DNA of 64,000 bases from Rudanella lutea DSM 19387 (GTDB taxonomy: Bacteria > Bacteroidota > Bacteroidia > Cytophagales > Spirosomataceae). The translations under genes were made by a program, and so were the position numbers. Below, piece by piece: positions 53,801-62,214 of the stretch (positions are counted from its first letter, which is position 1; every line of letters starts with the position of its first letter). The stretch spans positions 5,599,694-5,663,693 of the forward strand of contig NZ_KB913013.1 of the NCBI RefSeq assembly GCF_000383955.1. Direction: 5' to 3'. The notes under the pieces were generated by a model. The model saw only the letters and a program-made list of their open reading frames with translations. It made no database searches and was not told where the DNA came from.

Positions 53801-53882
53801 GCGGGCGTGGCGAAATTGGTAGACGTGCCAGACTTAGGATCTGGTGCCGCAAGGCATGGGGGTTCGAGTCCCTCCGCCCGTA
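53801..53882 (+). tRNA. tRNA-Leu (TAG)
   Basis: 82 nt with a long variable arm. Acceptor GCGGGCG pairs with CGCCCGT (one G-T pair). The anticodon stem CCAGA/TCTGG frames loop CTTAGGA, giving TAG. T loop GGTTCGAGTC. The CCA end is not encoded. An octamer array begins immediately after. Confidence 0.96.
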
Positions 53883-53982
53883 CAACAGTACAATGAGCGA
53901 ATGTGTGAATGAGTGAATTGGCGAATGTCTCTCGAGCCGCTTTTATTCACGCATTCATCCATTCGCTCATTCACTTAATAAA
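53883..53982. repeat. Octamer-word hairpin between tRNA-Leu and tig
   Basis: The left arm (53890-53925) has words AATGAGCG, AATGTGTG, AATGAGTG; the right arm (53943-53976) is TTCACGCA, TTCGCTCA and similar. The 13-mer TCGCTCATTCACT lies in the right arm. It immediately follows tRNA-Leu. Confidence 0.9.
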
Positions 53983-53993
53983 CAATCACAATT

Positions 53994-55358
53994 GTGGATA
54001 TAGCTCTCGATAAAGCGAGTGAGACCAATGCCTCGCTACGGATTACGCTGACACCGGACGACTACAAGCCGGAAGTTGATAAAAAACTGAAGCAATACAG
54101 TAAGACCGTTGCTCTGAAGGGCTTCCGCCCCGGTCATGTTCCCCCGGCTCTGATCAAAAAGATGTACGGCAAAGGAATACTGGTTGAAGAAATCAATTCT
54201 ATTCTGGGCAAAACGGTCTCTAATTATATCCGCGAAAACAAACTGCAGGTGGTAGGCGACCCCGTTCCGAACCGGGAGCAGGCCGACGCTATCGACTGGG
54301 ATACGCAGGAGCAATTTGAGTTCAGCTATGAGCTTGGTTTGGCCTCTGATTTCGACGTTCATTTTGATCAGTTGCCCGCCCTCACGCAGTATCAGATTGA
54401 GGTAACGGACAAAGAGATCAACGAAACGATCGAAAACCTCCAGAAGCAGTTCCATACGCATGAGCACGCCGACGAAGTTGCCGATGGCGACACGATCTAC
54501 GGCGAGCTGAAGCAGGTGAACGCGCCCGAAGGTGCAGAAGCTGGCTTTGCGAGCAAAACGGCTTTCCCAACCAATAAAATGGCTGAGGAAGCCAAAGCTG
54601 ATTTCATCGGAAAGAAAAAAGGCGAGGTCGTGACGTTCACGATCGAGACGGTTTTCCCCAATGAGAAAGACCGCGCCAACGCTACCGGCGTGAAGAAAGA
54701 GGAAGCCGCTGACCTAACCGGTGAGTTTACGTTTGAAATTGAAGACGTAACCCGTCATCAGCCAGCTGAAATCAACCAGGAACTGTTCGACAAAACCTTT
54801 GGCATTGGCCAGGTTGAGAGCGAAGAGCAATTCCGGACGAAGATTGCGGAGGTAATCTCGAAAAACTACGAGCGCGAGTCGAGCACGCTGTTGCGGTACG
54901 ACATTGAGCGTGAGTTACTCAACAATATTCCTATTCTGTTGCCCGAAGAGTTCCTGAAAAACTGGCTCATCGAAAGCAACGAAGGCAAGGTAAGCCGCGA
55001 GCAGGTTGATGCCGAGTTCGAAGAGTTTGCCAAGTCGGTGAAGCTGCAACTCATCAAGAACAAGATCGCCGAGACGGCCGATGTGAAAGTTGAGTTTGAA
55101 GAAATCATGGAAGTAACCCGTCAGATGGTGCGTGAGCAGTTTGGCTTCACCAACACCGACGACGAGGAGATGAACAAAACCATCGACAAGATCGCCCGGA
55201 ATTACCTGATGGACGAGAAAAACAACGGTCAGAATTACACGAGCCTGTTCAACCGCGTGTTCGACGACAAAGTAATCGAATACGCCAAAACGCAGGTGAC
55301 GGTAGAATCGAAGCCCGCTTCATTCGACGAGTTCAAAGCTGTTGCCGAAGGCCGGTAA
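53994..55358 (+). CDS. tig: Trigger factor
   Basis: 454 residues, GTG start. Ribosome-bound folding chaperone. The N-terminal ribosome-binding domain contains LKGFRPGHVPPALIKKMYG (usual GFRxGxxP signature), a central FKBP-like domain is degenerate, and the C-terminal arms are helical and Lys/Glu-rich. Followed by a terminator, a divergent regulator and then clpP, as in the usual tig-clpP-clpX order. Confidence 0.93.
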   Translation: MDIALDKASETNASLRITLTPDDYKPEVDKKLKQYSKTVALKGFRPGHVPPALIKKMYGKGILVEEINSILGKTVSNYIRENKLQVVGDPVPNREQADAIDWDTQEQFEFSYELGLASDFDVHFDQLPALTQYQIEVTDKEINETIENLQKQFHTHEHADEVADGDTIYGELKQVNAPEGAEAGFASKTAFPTNKMAEEAKADFIGKKKGEVVTFTIETVFPNEKDRANATGVKKEEAADLTGEFTFEIEDVTRHQPAEINQELFDKTFGIGQVESEEQFRTKIAEVISKNYERESSTLLRYDIERELLNNIPILLPEEFLKNWLIESNEGKVSREQVDAEFEEFAKSVKLQLIKNKIAETADVKVEFEEIMEVTRQMVREQFGFTNTDDEEMNKTIDKIARNYLMDEKNNGQNYTSLFNRVFDDKVIEYAKTQVTVESKPASFDEFKAVAEGR

Positions 55359-55369
55359 GAACCTCCTGT

Positions 55370-55412
55370 AAAAAGAAAAGGCGAACTCATAATGGGTTCG
55401 CCTTTTCTTTTT
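55370..55412. terminator. tig terminator
   Basis: A perfect 17-bp stem whose flanks are A- and T-rich, so it can work in both directions between tig and the convergent XRE gene. Confidence 0.92.
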
Positions 55413-55435
55413 ATGGATTGCAGAGGGTTATCTGG

Positions 55436-55840
55436 TCAGAAGCCGATCCGCTCCCGCACGGGTTCCTGCCCCAGAGCGCGGGCTAATTCAAAGGCGATTC
55501 GGTCTTCGTACCGACGCTTCCAGTAATCGGTTTCGAGCCGGAGTTTTTCGAGTTCCAGCTGCTGCTTCTCCACGGTGAGCCGTAGGGTTTCCAGTTCGTG
55601 ACTCGGGTCGGATAGGGGCACGGCCTCGGCGGGAGTAAGCGGCTCTTCGTCGGTCAGGAGGGCAGCGGGCGATAGGTCGAAAACGGCGGCAATCTGACTC
55701 AGCCGCGACAGGGTCAGATCGGTTTTGCCGCGTTCGATGTCGCCATAAGCCGTTGTCGACAAATGGAGCAGATCGGCCATGTTTTCCTGCGATAGCCCCC
55801 GTTGCAGGCGCCGGAGCCGGATTCGTTCGCTGAGGGTCAT
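55436..55840 (-). CDS. XRE-family regulator with coiled coil
   Basis: 134 residues. The N-terminal helix-turn-helix (residues 3-60) reads RLQRGLSQENMADLLHLSTTAYGDIERG, then LSRLSQIAAVFD. The C-terminal part from about residue 75 has a heptad-like coiled coil (LETLRLTVEKQQLELEKLRLE). Probably a dimeric transcriptional regulator. It is divergent from clpP, whose promoter region (55841-56023) it may control; this is inference. Confidence 0.87.
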   Translation of the reverse strand: MTLSERIRLRRLQRGLSQENMADLLHLSTTAYGDIERGKTDLTLSRLSQIAAVFDLSPAALLTDEEPLTPAEAVPLSDPSHELETLRLTVEKQQLELEKLRLETDYWKRRYEDRIAFELARALGQEPVRERIGF

Positions 55841-56023
55841 GGGAGAAGGGGTTGAGGTGGTAAAGAAATCAAGTTGTGCTGATAATTTCTACAGTCAGAC
55901 CGACAATACTTTTCGTTTGCATAACGCATTTTTGTGACGAAAGATTTAGGCCGATGACCGGGATGTTGTTTCTGGAAACTTCTGCGAATCGGGATTAGTT
56001 AGTTAAACAAAGGAAACCTTACC

Positions 56024-56698
56024 ATGAATTTCGGACAAGAATTTAGAAAATTTGCCGTACACGGCATGGGCCTTAATGGCCTGACGGTGGACGGTTACAT
56101 GAACCACACGGTTGAGAACATGACCCGCTCTGTTATTGAAGAGCGCCCCATGAACTTCCGCGAAGTCGATGTGTTTTCGCGCCTGATGGCCGACCGCATC
56201 ATCTTCATGGGTATGGGAGTAGATGATAACATTGCCAACATCATTGTAGCTCAGTTGCTCTTTCTGGAGTCGGCTGACCCGAAGAAAGACATCCTGATGT
56301 ACATCAACAGCCCCGGCGGTTCGGTGTATGCCGGTTTGGGTATTTATGATACCATGCAGTATGTGCGCCCCGATGTCGCCACGGTTTGTACAAGCCTTGC
56401 TGCTTCAATGGGAGCCGTGTTGTTGGCGGGTGGTGCCGCCGGTAAGCGGTCGGCCTTACCCCATGCCCGTGTTATGATTCACCAGCCCTCGGGCGGTGCG
56501 CAGGGCCAATCGGTCGATATTGAAATTACGGCCCGTGAGATCGTGAAGTTACGGGAAGAACTGTACACGATTCTGGCCGATCACTGCGGCAAAACCGTTG
56601 AGCAGATTGAGCGCGACTCAGACCGTGACAAGTGGTTCCGTGCCGACGAAGCGAAAGAATACGGACTAATCGACGAAGTACTGCGTCGGGAGCGATAA
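56024..56698 (+). CDS. clpP: ATP-dependent Clp protease proteolytic subunit
   Basis: 224 residues. Serine peptidase with Ser128 in [13 protein letters not shown] and His153 in [10 protein letters not shown]; the catalytic Asp is further on. [17 protein letters not shown] is the family signature. Forms the tetradecameric chamber served by ClpX. Here clpX lies 3.2 kb away, beyond the rhodopsin cassette. Confidence 0.97.
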   Translation: MNFGQEFRKFAVHGMGLNGLTVDGYMNHTVENMTRSVIEERPMNFREVDVFSRLMADRIIFMGMGVDDNIANIIVAQLLFLESADPKKDILMYINSPGGSVYAGLGIYDTMQYVRPDVATVCTSLAASMGAVLLAGGAAGKRSALPHARVMIHQPSGGAQGQSVDIEITAREIVKLREELYTILADHCGKTVEQIERDSDRDKWFRADEAKEYGLIDEVLRRER

Positions 56699-56714
56699 GC
56701 ACGCTGTCAACGAG

Positions 56715-56758
56715 TAATTAAAAAAGGCAACCTCAAGCGGGGTTGCCTTTTTTAATTA
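56715..56758. terminator. clpP terminator
   Basis: A perfect 18-bp stem with an 8-nt loop; A- and T-rich flanks allow bidirectional use between clpP and the rhodopsin gene. Confidence 0.95.
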
Positions 56759-56828
56759 TCCTACTCTACTCCATACTATGTTTTGTTCGCATAGATCTTA
56801 ACCTTCATTTGGGGTGTTCGGTAGAAGT

Positions 56829-57584
56829 TCAGACAGTGGCCGATACGAGTTTTGATACTTTAGACTCGTTTTTGGTTGAAGCTACTGCCGCTCCGTACAC
56901 GACTAAACCGAATCCGATTTTGTTAATGGCATCGCCAATGTTGTAAACGAGGTCGAGGTTAAGGCCCATGCCGCCGAGCAAGCCACCGGGCATAGCCATG
57001 TACCCAATCGGGTAAATCCCCCAGCCGATCAGCACAAAGTTGCGGAGCAGTTTCACGGCTTTGGCAACCTCCGGATTGGGTGAAGCATCGGCCGTCTTTT
57101 TTACGTCGCCCAGGGTGGCTTCATAAATAATGCCGAGGTAGCCTAACGTCGATACGGCACCCCAGATAATGGTGTTGCTTGGGTCAATGGCTTCACCGAT
57201 GTAACCAGTCACCAGCATAAATACCGAATAGCCAATCAGCTTCCAGAGGGTTGACGTTTTGCCGCCGTAGGGCTTGATCAGCAGGTAAAACTCGACGCAC
57301 ATCAGTGGTACAGTGAGGGTCCAGTCGATGTACCGAAATTCGGTGGGCGACGTTTTGGTCTCAAGCCATACCCCACGCATGTAGAAGTAATGTACGGCCG
57401 CAATCATGGTGATGAGACCCGAAATTAACAGTGATGTACGCCACTTACCGTCGACCTCACCACGTTCCATGAAGAAGAAGACCGATGCGGCAAACATGGA
57501 CATGTAACCGGTAAAGAAAGTGAAACCGATCACATCACCTGGCTGAAGTACCTCCAGCAAAATTGAGTTAAGTTGACTAAGCAT
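56829..57584 (-). CDS. Green-tuned proton-pumping proteorhodopsin
   Basis: 251 residues, seven helices. Retinal-binding Lys222 (GDAINKIGFG), counter-ion complex His65 (AVHYFYMRG) and Asp87, Thr91, Glu98 in FRYIDWTLTVPLMCVEF. DTE is the outward proton-pump motif. Met95 occupies the spectral-tuning site (Leu/Met green, Gln blue). Gly142 (TIIWGAVS) aligns by hand with Gly156 of xanthorhodopsin and Trp138 of bacteriorhodopsin, so a carotenoid antenna is possible. Light would add proton motive force in the inner membrane. blh lies upstream on the same strand, across a 187-bp AT-rich gap. Confidence 0.96.
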   Translation of the reverse strand: MLSQLNSILLEVLQPGDVIGFTFFTGYMSMFAASVFFFMERGEVDGKWRTSLLISGLITMIAAVHYFYMRGVWLETKTSPTEFRYIDWTLTVPLMCVEFYLLIKPYGGKTSTLWKLIGYSVFMLVTGYIGEAIDPSNTIIWGAVSTLGYLGIIYEATLGDVKKTADASPNPEVAKAVKLLRNFVLIGWGIYPIGYMAMPGGLLGGMGLNLDLVYNIGDAINKIGFGLVVYGAAVASTKNESKVSKLVSATV

Positions 57585-57586
57585 TG

Positions 57587-57622
57587 TAGTTGAAGTGAAA
57601 AAGTGAACAAACTGAAAAAGTG
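57587..57622. repeat. Single octamer array in the rhodopsin leader
   Basis: Words GAAAAAGT and GAACAAACT repeat with 8-9 nt spacing just upstream of the rhodopsin ATG. GTGAAAAAGTGAA is shared with the hairpin at 36638. No clear second arm is nearby. The rest of 57585-57771 is AT-rich without a gene and should hold the promoter. Confidence 0.6.
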
Positions 57623-57771
57623 CAATTAATTATTGAAACATCAACAGAGTGTTCATTTTTATTGTTTAAGATTTTTGTAAAAAAACTAAACAATATTTTT
57701 ATCCAACGGTACGTGAAATCTGTTTACTTAGTCAATTTTATTTATTTTATTTGAAACTAATACATTGATAA

Positions 57772-58737
57772 TCAGTTATTTAAATTGTTGTCAATTCCGT
57801 ACATAACCTCAATATGAGGTAAAGTGATTAATGACAAAAAGATAAACAAAAGTGGTAAAGGGTCGAAATCAGGATAAATGGTTTGCCAACTAACTGTAAA
57901 AAGAAGGAGAAAGAAGATTGAAAGCAGCGTAAGAGGCAGCGATTTTACCCAGATATGTTTCAGGGCGCCATACGGTTTTTGGTTATTTACAGGCAGGAAA
58001 TTCTGAAGGGTAGCAAATGAGGAGAGGGCGTGCCAACCACCGAAGTACAACATAAATGAAGGCAGCAAAGGTAAAAAGTAAGCCAGTAAAAGAATGGTGA
58101 GCAAACGCATGATTCGAGCACCATTGAGTGAAATTGGGTGATGGCTATAAGCCAGCATGGTCAACACTAAAATTAGCGTAGCCCAACCGCGTAAAACAGC
58201 CCCGGCCCGATCGGCAGCAAACTGCCAAACCTGCATAACCTGAGCGTCGGCCTGCACGATGCGGCTCAAAATCGGGCTTGTTTCGTCGGCATGGGTTAAA
58301 AGAATGAACCCCAGAACAAAGCCGCCAGCCGCAAGCCGGGCGATAAGCCAGTACGGTGTTTGAGGGGCGTTGTTTAGGTCAGTTTCGCCGAAGTGCCAGG
58401 CTGAGATCAAAAGAAAAACCAGTAGGCAAGGCACAGGCGCAAATAGCCATGCAAGTGCATAGAGGCCCATCGTGAGCAAATATTTAGCGATAAACCGCCT
58501 GAACGAAAACGGTTTGTGGAGCCGGATGGATCGTTCGTGTTCGACCAAATGATCGAGAGCCCCGTGTGGGATACCCGCAACGGCGAGCATAAAGGCGCAA
58601 AAACCTACTTGAAGCGTTTGGGGGAGAGAGCCTATCACGAATTGGTACGTGACTAAAACGAGACCAACGAGAATGGTCAGAAGGGTAGGGGTTTGGTACA
58701 GGCGACGCCAAACCCGGGCGGTCAGTAAGCGGATCAT
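57772..58737 (-). CDS. blh: Brp/Blh beta-carotene 15,15'-dioxygenase
   Basis: 321 residues, multi-helix membrane enzyme. Conserved His motifs of the family: AGIPHGALDHLVEH, SAWHFGETDLN, YFGGWHALSSF and LPHIEVMYGID. It cleaves beta-carotene into two retinals, supplying the chromophore for the adjacent rhodopsin. No carotenoid synthesis genes (crtE, crtB, crtI, crtY) lie in the window, so the substrate must come from elsewhere in the genome. The codon usage looks somewhat more AT-rich than the flanks. Confidence 0.94.
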   Translation of the reverse strand: MIRLLTARVWRRLYQTPTLLTILVGLVLVTYQFVIGSLPQTLQVGFCAFMLAVAGIPHGALDHLVEHERSIRLHKPFSFRRFIAKYLLTMGLYALAWLFAPVPCLLVFLLISAWHFGETDLNNAPQTPYWLIARLAAGGFVLGFILLTHADETSPILSRIVQADAQVMQVWQFAADRAGAVLRGWATLILVLTMLAYSHHPISLNGARIMRLLTILLLAYFLPLLPSFMLYFGGWHALSSFATLQNFLPVNNQKPYGALKHIWVKSLPLTLLSIFFLLLFTVSWQTIYPDFDPLPLLFIFLSLITLPHIEVMYGIDNNLNN

Positions 58738-58811
58738 CGGTGAAGTGTACGGTTGGTACTTAGTACTAATCTGTTCAAACTCAATATCGAACCGGATGTT
58801 TAAGCGTTTTT

Positions 58812-58918
58812 GCCTCGGTACTGGACCTTCGGACTTCAGACACTGGACGTTAGACTTACTACCTTTATATAGGAAGGTCTAACGTCTAATGTCCAACATC
58901 TAATGTCCAGTACTGAGC
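58812..58918. repeat. Heptamer-word hairpin upstream of blh and yhhN
   Basis: The left arm (about 58817-58862) has words GGACCTT, CGGACTT; the right arm (about 58876-58915) has GTCTAAC, GTCTAAT, GTCCAAC. It lies in a divergent gap (58738-59039), the only element between divergent genes, so it cannot be only a terminator. Confidence 0.85.
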
Positions 58919-59039
58919 GTTTTTGCACGATGGTAGACAGATGGAATTTCGCGAACTGGATCAGGAAAAACGAGATGTTGTTTATGTGGATGGATGGGCC
59001 CAAATTGCAGGCTTACACAACTGCTCTTCATTGGCCGGT

Positions 59040-59750
59040 ATGATTTCTCGTCCGCTTTTTATCTGGTTGTTGCTCGTAACGGCTCTCGAAATCACGGGCG
59101 ACCTACTGCGCATACCCGTGTTACATTACGTATGCAAGCCGCTCATTATGCTCTCGCTCATGACCTGGGTGGTGTTTAAACGGGCACACTGGCAGGAGAG
59201 CGGACCCGTGCGGTGGCTGTTTGTCGGAATGGTATTTGCCCTGCTCGGCGATGTGTTTCTGATGATTCGGGAAATCGACTTGTTTGTGGTGGGGCTGGGG
59301 TCGTTTTTGTTTATGCAACTGGCCTATATAGCCTCTTTTTGGGGGCAACTTAGCGATGCCGGAGTGCGCTTGTCGGCTCGCCAGTTTGCGCTTCGGGCCA
59401 TTCCGTTTGGATTGTATTCGGCCGGATTTCTGCTGTATCTGTACAAGCCGCTGCGTGCAACCGGATTACTTGGCCCGGTAGTGGGTTATGTAGTCTGTAT
59501 TGCGCTGATGGGCATCATGGCGGCCATGCGCCGGGAGGCTGTGACCGAGGCTAATTACAGACAGGTAGTGGCGGGGGCCGTATTGTTTATGCTCTCCGAC
59601 TCGGCTATCGCGTTAAATAAGTTTGCATTCCCGTTGCCTGTTGCCAGCCTGATCGTTATGAGTACGTATGCTGCTGCGCAATACCTGATTGTGACGGGTG
59701 TGGTGCAGGCAACCGCCGATGTGGAGGGGGCAGAAGAGGCCGTTCTGTAG
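59040..59750 (+). CDS. YhhN-family lysoplasmalogenase-like protein
   Basis: 236 residues from the ATG at 59040; an in-frame start at 58923 is rejected because the added region is polar and repeat-adjacent. About eight transmembrane helices with the YhhN signature FALLGDVFLMI and FMLSDSAIALNKF. TMEM86/YhhN enzymes hydrolyse the vinyl-ether bond of lysoplasmalogen. Its proximity to the rhodopsin genes may be coincidental. Confidence 0.85.
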   Translation: MISRPLFIWLLLVTALEITGDLLRIPVLHYVCKPLIMLSLMTWVVFKRAHWQESGPVRWLFVGMVFALLGDVFLMIREIDLFVVGLGSFLFMQLAYIASFWGQLSDAGVRLSARQFALRAIPFGLYSAGFLLYLYKPLRATGLLGPVVGYVVCIALMGIMAAMRREAVTEANYRQVVAGAVLFMLSDSAIALNKFAFPLPVASLIVMSTYAAAQYLIVTGVVQATADVEGAEEAVL

Positions 59751-59773
59751 CTGCCCTTTGGATAAACAGGTAC

Positions 59774-59804
59774 TTGGGTTTTCGGCACGATGCCTTTATT
59801 TTTG
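59774..59804 (+). promoter_or_regulatory. clpX promoter
   Basis: TTG at 59774-59776, 20 bp, then TATTTTTG at 59797-59804, about 116 bp before the clpX ATG. Confidence 0.5.
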
Positions 59805-59920
59805 TTAGCCTATTATGACTTGATTCGCATCAGGTCTTTTTTTGTGCGGTTTCGGTTAACAAACAATATCAACGCTCCGTTACCGTATCACATTTTTCTA
59901 CCCGAAATAGACACGTATTC

Positions 59921-61171
59921 ATGCCAAATATTAACTGTTCGTTCTGCGGCCGACGCAAAAATGAGGTCATGCTGCTACTTTCTGGCCTGGATGCCCACAT
60001 CTGCAATTATTGCATTGAAGAGGGGCATCAGGTGGTGTTGCAGGAAATGAAGCCGCAACGGACCGAGGCTAAAGAGGTTGATATCAAGTTGATCAAGCCG
60101 GTCGACATGAAAAAGCACCTCGATCAGTACGTGATTGGGCAGGACGAGGCCAAGAAAGCGTTGACGGTGGCTGTGTACAACCACTACAAACGGTTGATGC
60201 AGCCGAAGTCGGCCGATGAGGTAACGATCGAAAAATCGAACATTCTGATGGTGGGCGAAACCGGTACCGGTAAAACCTACCTCGCCCGCACGATTGCCAA
60301 GATTCTGGAAGTGCCCTTCTGCATTGCCGATGCCACCGTGATTACCGAAGCCGGATACGTAGGCGAGGATGTGGAAACGATACTGACCCGCCTGCTTCAG
60401 GCAGCCGACTATGATGTCGATGCGGCCGAACGGGGTATCGTGTACATTGACGAGATCGACAAAATTGCGCGCAAAGCGGATAACCCCTCAATTACCCGCG
60501 ATGTCAGTGGCGAAGGGGTACAACAGGCATTGCTTAAATTGCTCGAAGGATCGGTGGTGAACGTGCCCCCGCAGGGTGGCCGTAAGCATCCCGATCAGCG
60601 GATGATTGCCCTCAACACCGAAAACATTCTGTTTATATGTGGAGGAGCTTTCGACGGCATTGAGCGGCATATTGCCAAGCGCGTCAACTCACGGCCCATT
60701 GGGTTCTCGGGCGAGCGTCGGCTCCACGAGAGCTCCGAAAAGTCATACCTGATGCGGTACGTATCGGCGCTGGATCTCAAATCGTTCGGCCTCATCCCCG
60801 AATTGCTCGGCCGGTTGCCTATTCTGACTCACCTTGAACCCCTCGATCGTAAGGCTCTGCTTCAGATCCTGACCGAACCCAAAAACGCCATCTCGAAACA
60901 GTACAATAAACTGTTTGCAATGGAAGGTATTGAGCTGAAATGGACCGACGAAGTGCTCGACTTTATCGTTGATCAGGCGCTCACCTATAACCTGGGGGCG
61001 CGGGGCCTGCGTTCGATCTGCGAATCCATCATTCTGGATGCCATGTACGAGTTGCCGTCGCAACCCGGCATCAAGGAGTTTACGGTATCGCTCGACTACG
61101 CGCGCCAGAAATTTGGCGATTCGAAGTTTCAGGGCATGTTGCGGTGGTCCGATACGTCGGCTGCGGCCTAA
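59921..61171 (+). CDS. clpX: ATP-dependent Clp protease ATP-binding subunit
   Basis: 416 residues. N-terminal zinc-binding domain with [10 protein letters not shown] and CNYC; AAA+ core with Walker [11 protein letters not shown] and Walker [11 protein letters not shown], sensor [10 protein letters not shown]-terminal [11 protein letters not shown]. Unfolds substrates for ClpP. It is separated from clpP by three genes, as noted. Length is typical. Confidence 0.97.
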   Translation: MPNINCSFCGRRKNEVMLLLSGLDAHICNYCIEEGHQVVLQEMKPQRTEAKEVDIKLIKPVDMKKHLDQYVIGQDEAKKALTVAVYNHYKRLMQPKSADEVTIEKSNILMVGETGTGKTYLARTIAKILEVPFCIADATVITEAGYVGEDVETILTRLLQAADYDVDAAERGIVYIDEIDKIARKADNPSITRDVSGEGVQQALLKLLEGSVVNVPPQGGRKHPDQRMIALNTENILFICGGAFDGIERHIAKRVNSRPIGFSGERRLHESSEKSYLMRYVSALDLKSFGLIPELLGRLPILTHLEPLDRKALLQILTEPKNAISKQYNKLFAMEGIELKWTDEVLDFIVDQALTYNLGARGLRSICESIILDAMYELPSQPGIKEFTVSLDYARQKFGDSKFQGMLRWSDTSAAA

Positions 61172-61287
61172 TCTGGACCGTTTCCTCGCTTTTTCGGAAC
61201 TGCGTCATTTGTTAGCAACAAAGTCATCAGGGCGTTGTTAGACCGGTGAAATCTGAGTAGTTCACCATTAAACAAAAACGTTATCTG

Positions 61288-61905
61288 ATGAAAACTTTTG
61301 CCCAACGAATCACCCTTTTCGTGGCCGGAACGGCCCTGTTCACTGCCTGCAGCCGTCCGTATGCAACCATTCAGCGCACCCCTGCCGAAAAGTTTGCTAC
61401 GGTTACCAAAACGGAGGCTGTACAAACCATTGCGCCTGCTCAGAATGAAGCACCGGTAGCCGTGCAGGCTCCGGTAGCAACGCCTGACGTGGAAACCCCC
61501 GCTGCACCAGTGGCTCCACAAGCTCAATTGGCTACGGTTCGGGCGCAGCTGAACGAAGCCGTTGCCAGTAACAAAGAGGTAATGGCCGACAAGCGGGTGC
61601 AGAAGAAAATGGCTAAGATCAACGCCATGCTCGACGCCACCACTCAGCAGGCAACCATGGCACCTGTATCAAACACGGCTGCCAAGAAAATGAACCTGAT
61701 GGAGCGGACCATGGTGAAGAAGATCGACAAAAAGATCAAGAAGCAGATGGCTCCTGACCAGCCAATGGCGAAGAGCCTGCTCACATTGGGGGCTATCATT
61801 GCCATTGCCGGTTTGATCCTGATGTTGCTTGGCGTAGCCAGCCCGCTGGGTGTTATTGCCCTGATTGTAGGTCTGGTACTGATTTTGGTTGATCTGTTGC
61901 GATAA
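61288..61905 (+). CDS. Lipoprotein with C-terminal hydrophobic hairpin
   Basis: 205 residues. Lipoprotein signal with lipobox FTAC, then a Pro/Ala/Val-rich spacer, a coiled-coil-like Lys/Met-rich region (RVQKKMAKINAML, KKIDKKIKKQM), and two hydrophobic helices at the end (LTLGAIIAIAGLILMLLG and LGVIALIVGLVLILVDLL). A lipidated N-terminus with a membrane-spanning C-terminus is an unusual topology. No family assigned, although similar lipoproteins occur in Bacteroidota. Confidence 0.7.
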   Translation: MKTFAQRITLFVAGTALFTACSRPYATIQRTPAEKFATVTKTEAVQTIAPAQNEAPVAVQAPVATPDVETPAAPVAPQAQLATVRAQLNEAVASNKEVMADKRVQKKMAKINAMLDATTQQATMAPVSNTAAKKMNLMERTMVKKIDKKIKKQMAPDQPMAKSLLTLGAIIAIAGLILMLLGVASPLGVIALIVGLVLILVDLLR

Positions 61906-61960
61906 CCGAAGGCTCAGACACGCGACCGTGTCGGTCTGAAGACCTGAATCCACCAGAGAG

Positions 61961-62015
61961 CCGCCGGGTGATCGCATGAAGATTGGCTTCGTGCGGCCAC
62001 CCGGCGCTTTGTTTT
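61961..62015 (+). terminator. Terminator after the lipoprotein gene
   Basis: Stem of about 18 bp with G-T pairs (61963-61981 with 61988-62005), followed by TTTGTTTTTG. Confidence 0.8.
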
Positions 62016-62040
62016 TGTATGTTTTATGTATTGAATCGGA

Positions 62041-62139
62041 ATGAAATGTATAATGTAGAATGAATAGTGAAAACGATGATGACCAGCGCATTGAGCTTTT
62101 TCCATTGTACATTATTTATTGTGCATTAACTTATAATGG
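62041..62139. repeat. AT-rich heptamer-word hairpin
   Basis: The left arm (about 62041-62070) uses AATGTAG-type words; the right arm (about 62103-62135) uses CATTGTA, CATTATT. The vocabulary resembles that at 43734-43825. Together with the next element it fills the 309-bp gap 61906-62214, which holds no gene. Confidence 0.7.
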
Positions 62140-62212
62140 AGTGAATGATTGTGTGAAACGCTCTGGCCCTATTCACTCAATCGCTCATTCACTCAATCAC
62201 TCAATCAAAACC
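62140..62212. repeat. Octamer-word hairpin before the hydrolase gene
   Basis: The left arm (about 62140-62165) reads GAGTGAAT, GATTGTGT; the right arm (62171-62206) has TCACTCAA, TCGCTCAT and two more TCACTCAA-type words. It ends within 10 bp of the hydrolase ATG and contains the 13-mer TCGCTCATTCACT. Confidence 0.85.
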
Positions 62213-62214
62213 GT

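Noticed and set aside
56829-57584. Sodium-pumping (NDQ) or chloride-pumping rhodopsin
   Set aside because: The motif reads Asp87-Thr91-Glu98 (DTE), the proton-pump type.
62149-62214. Upstream ATG for the alpha/beta hydrolase
   Set aside because: It would translate octamer words; the ATG at 62215 gives the normal family start.
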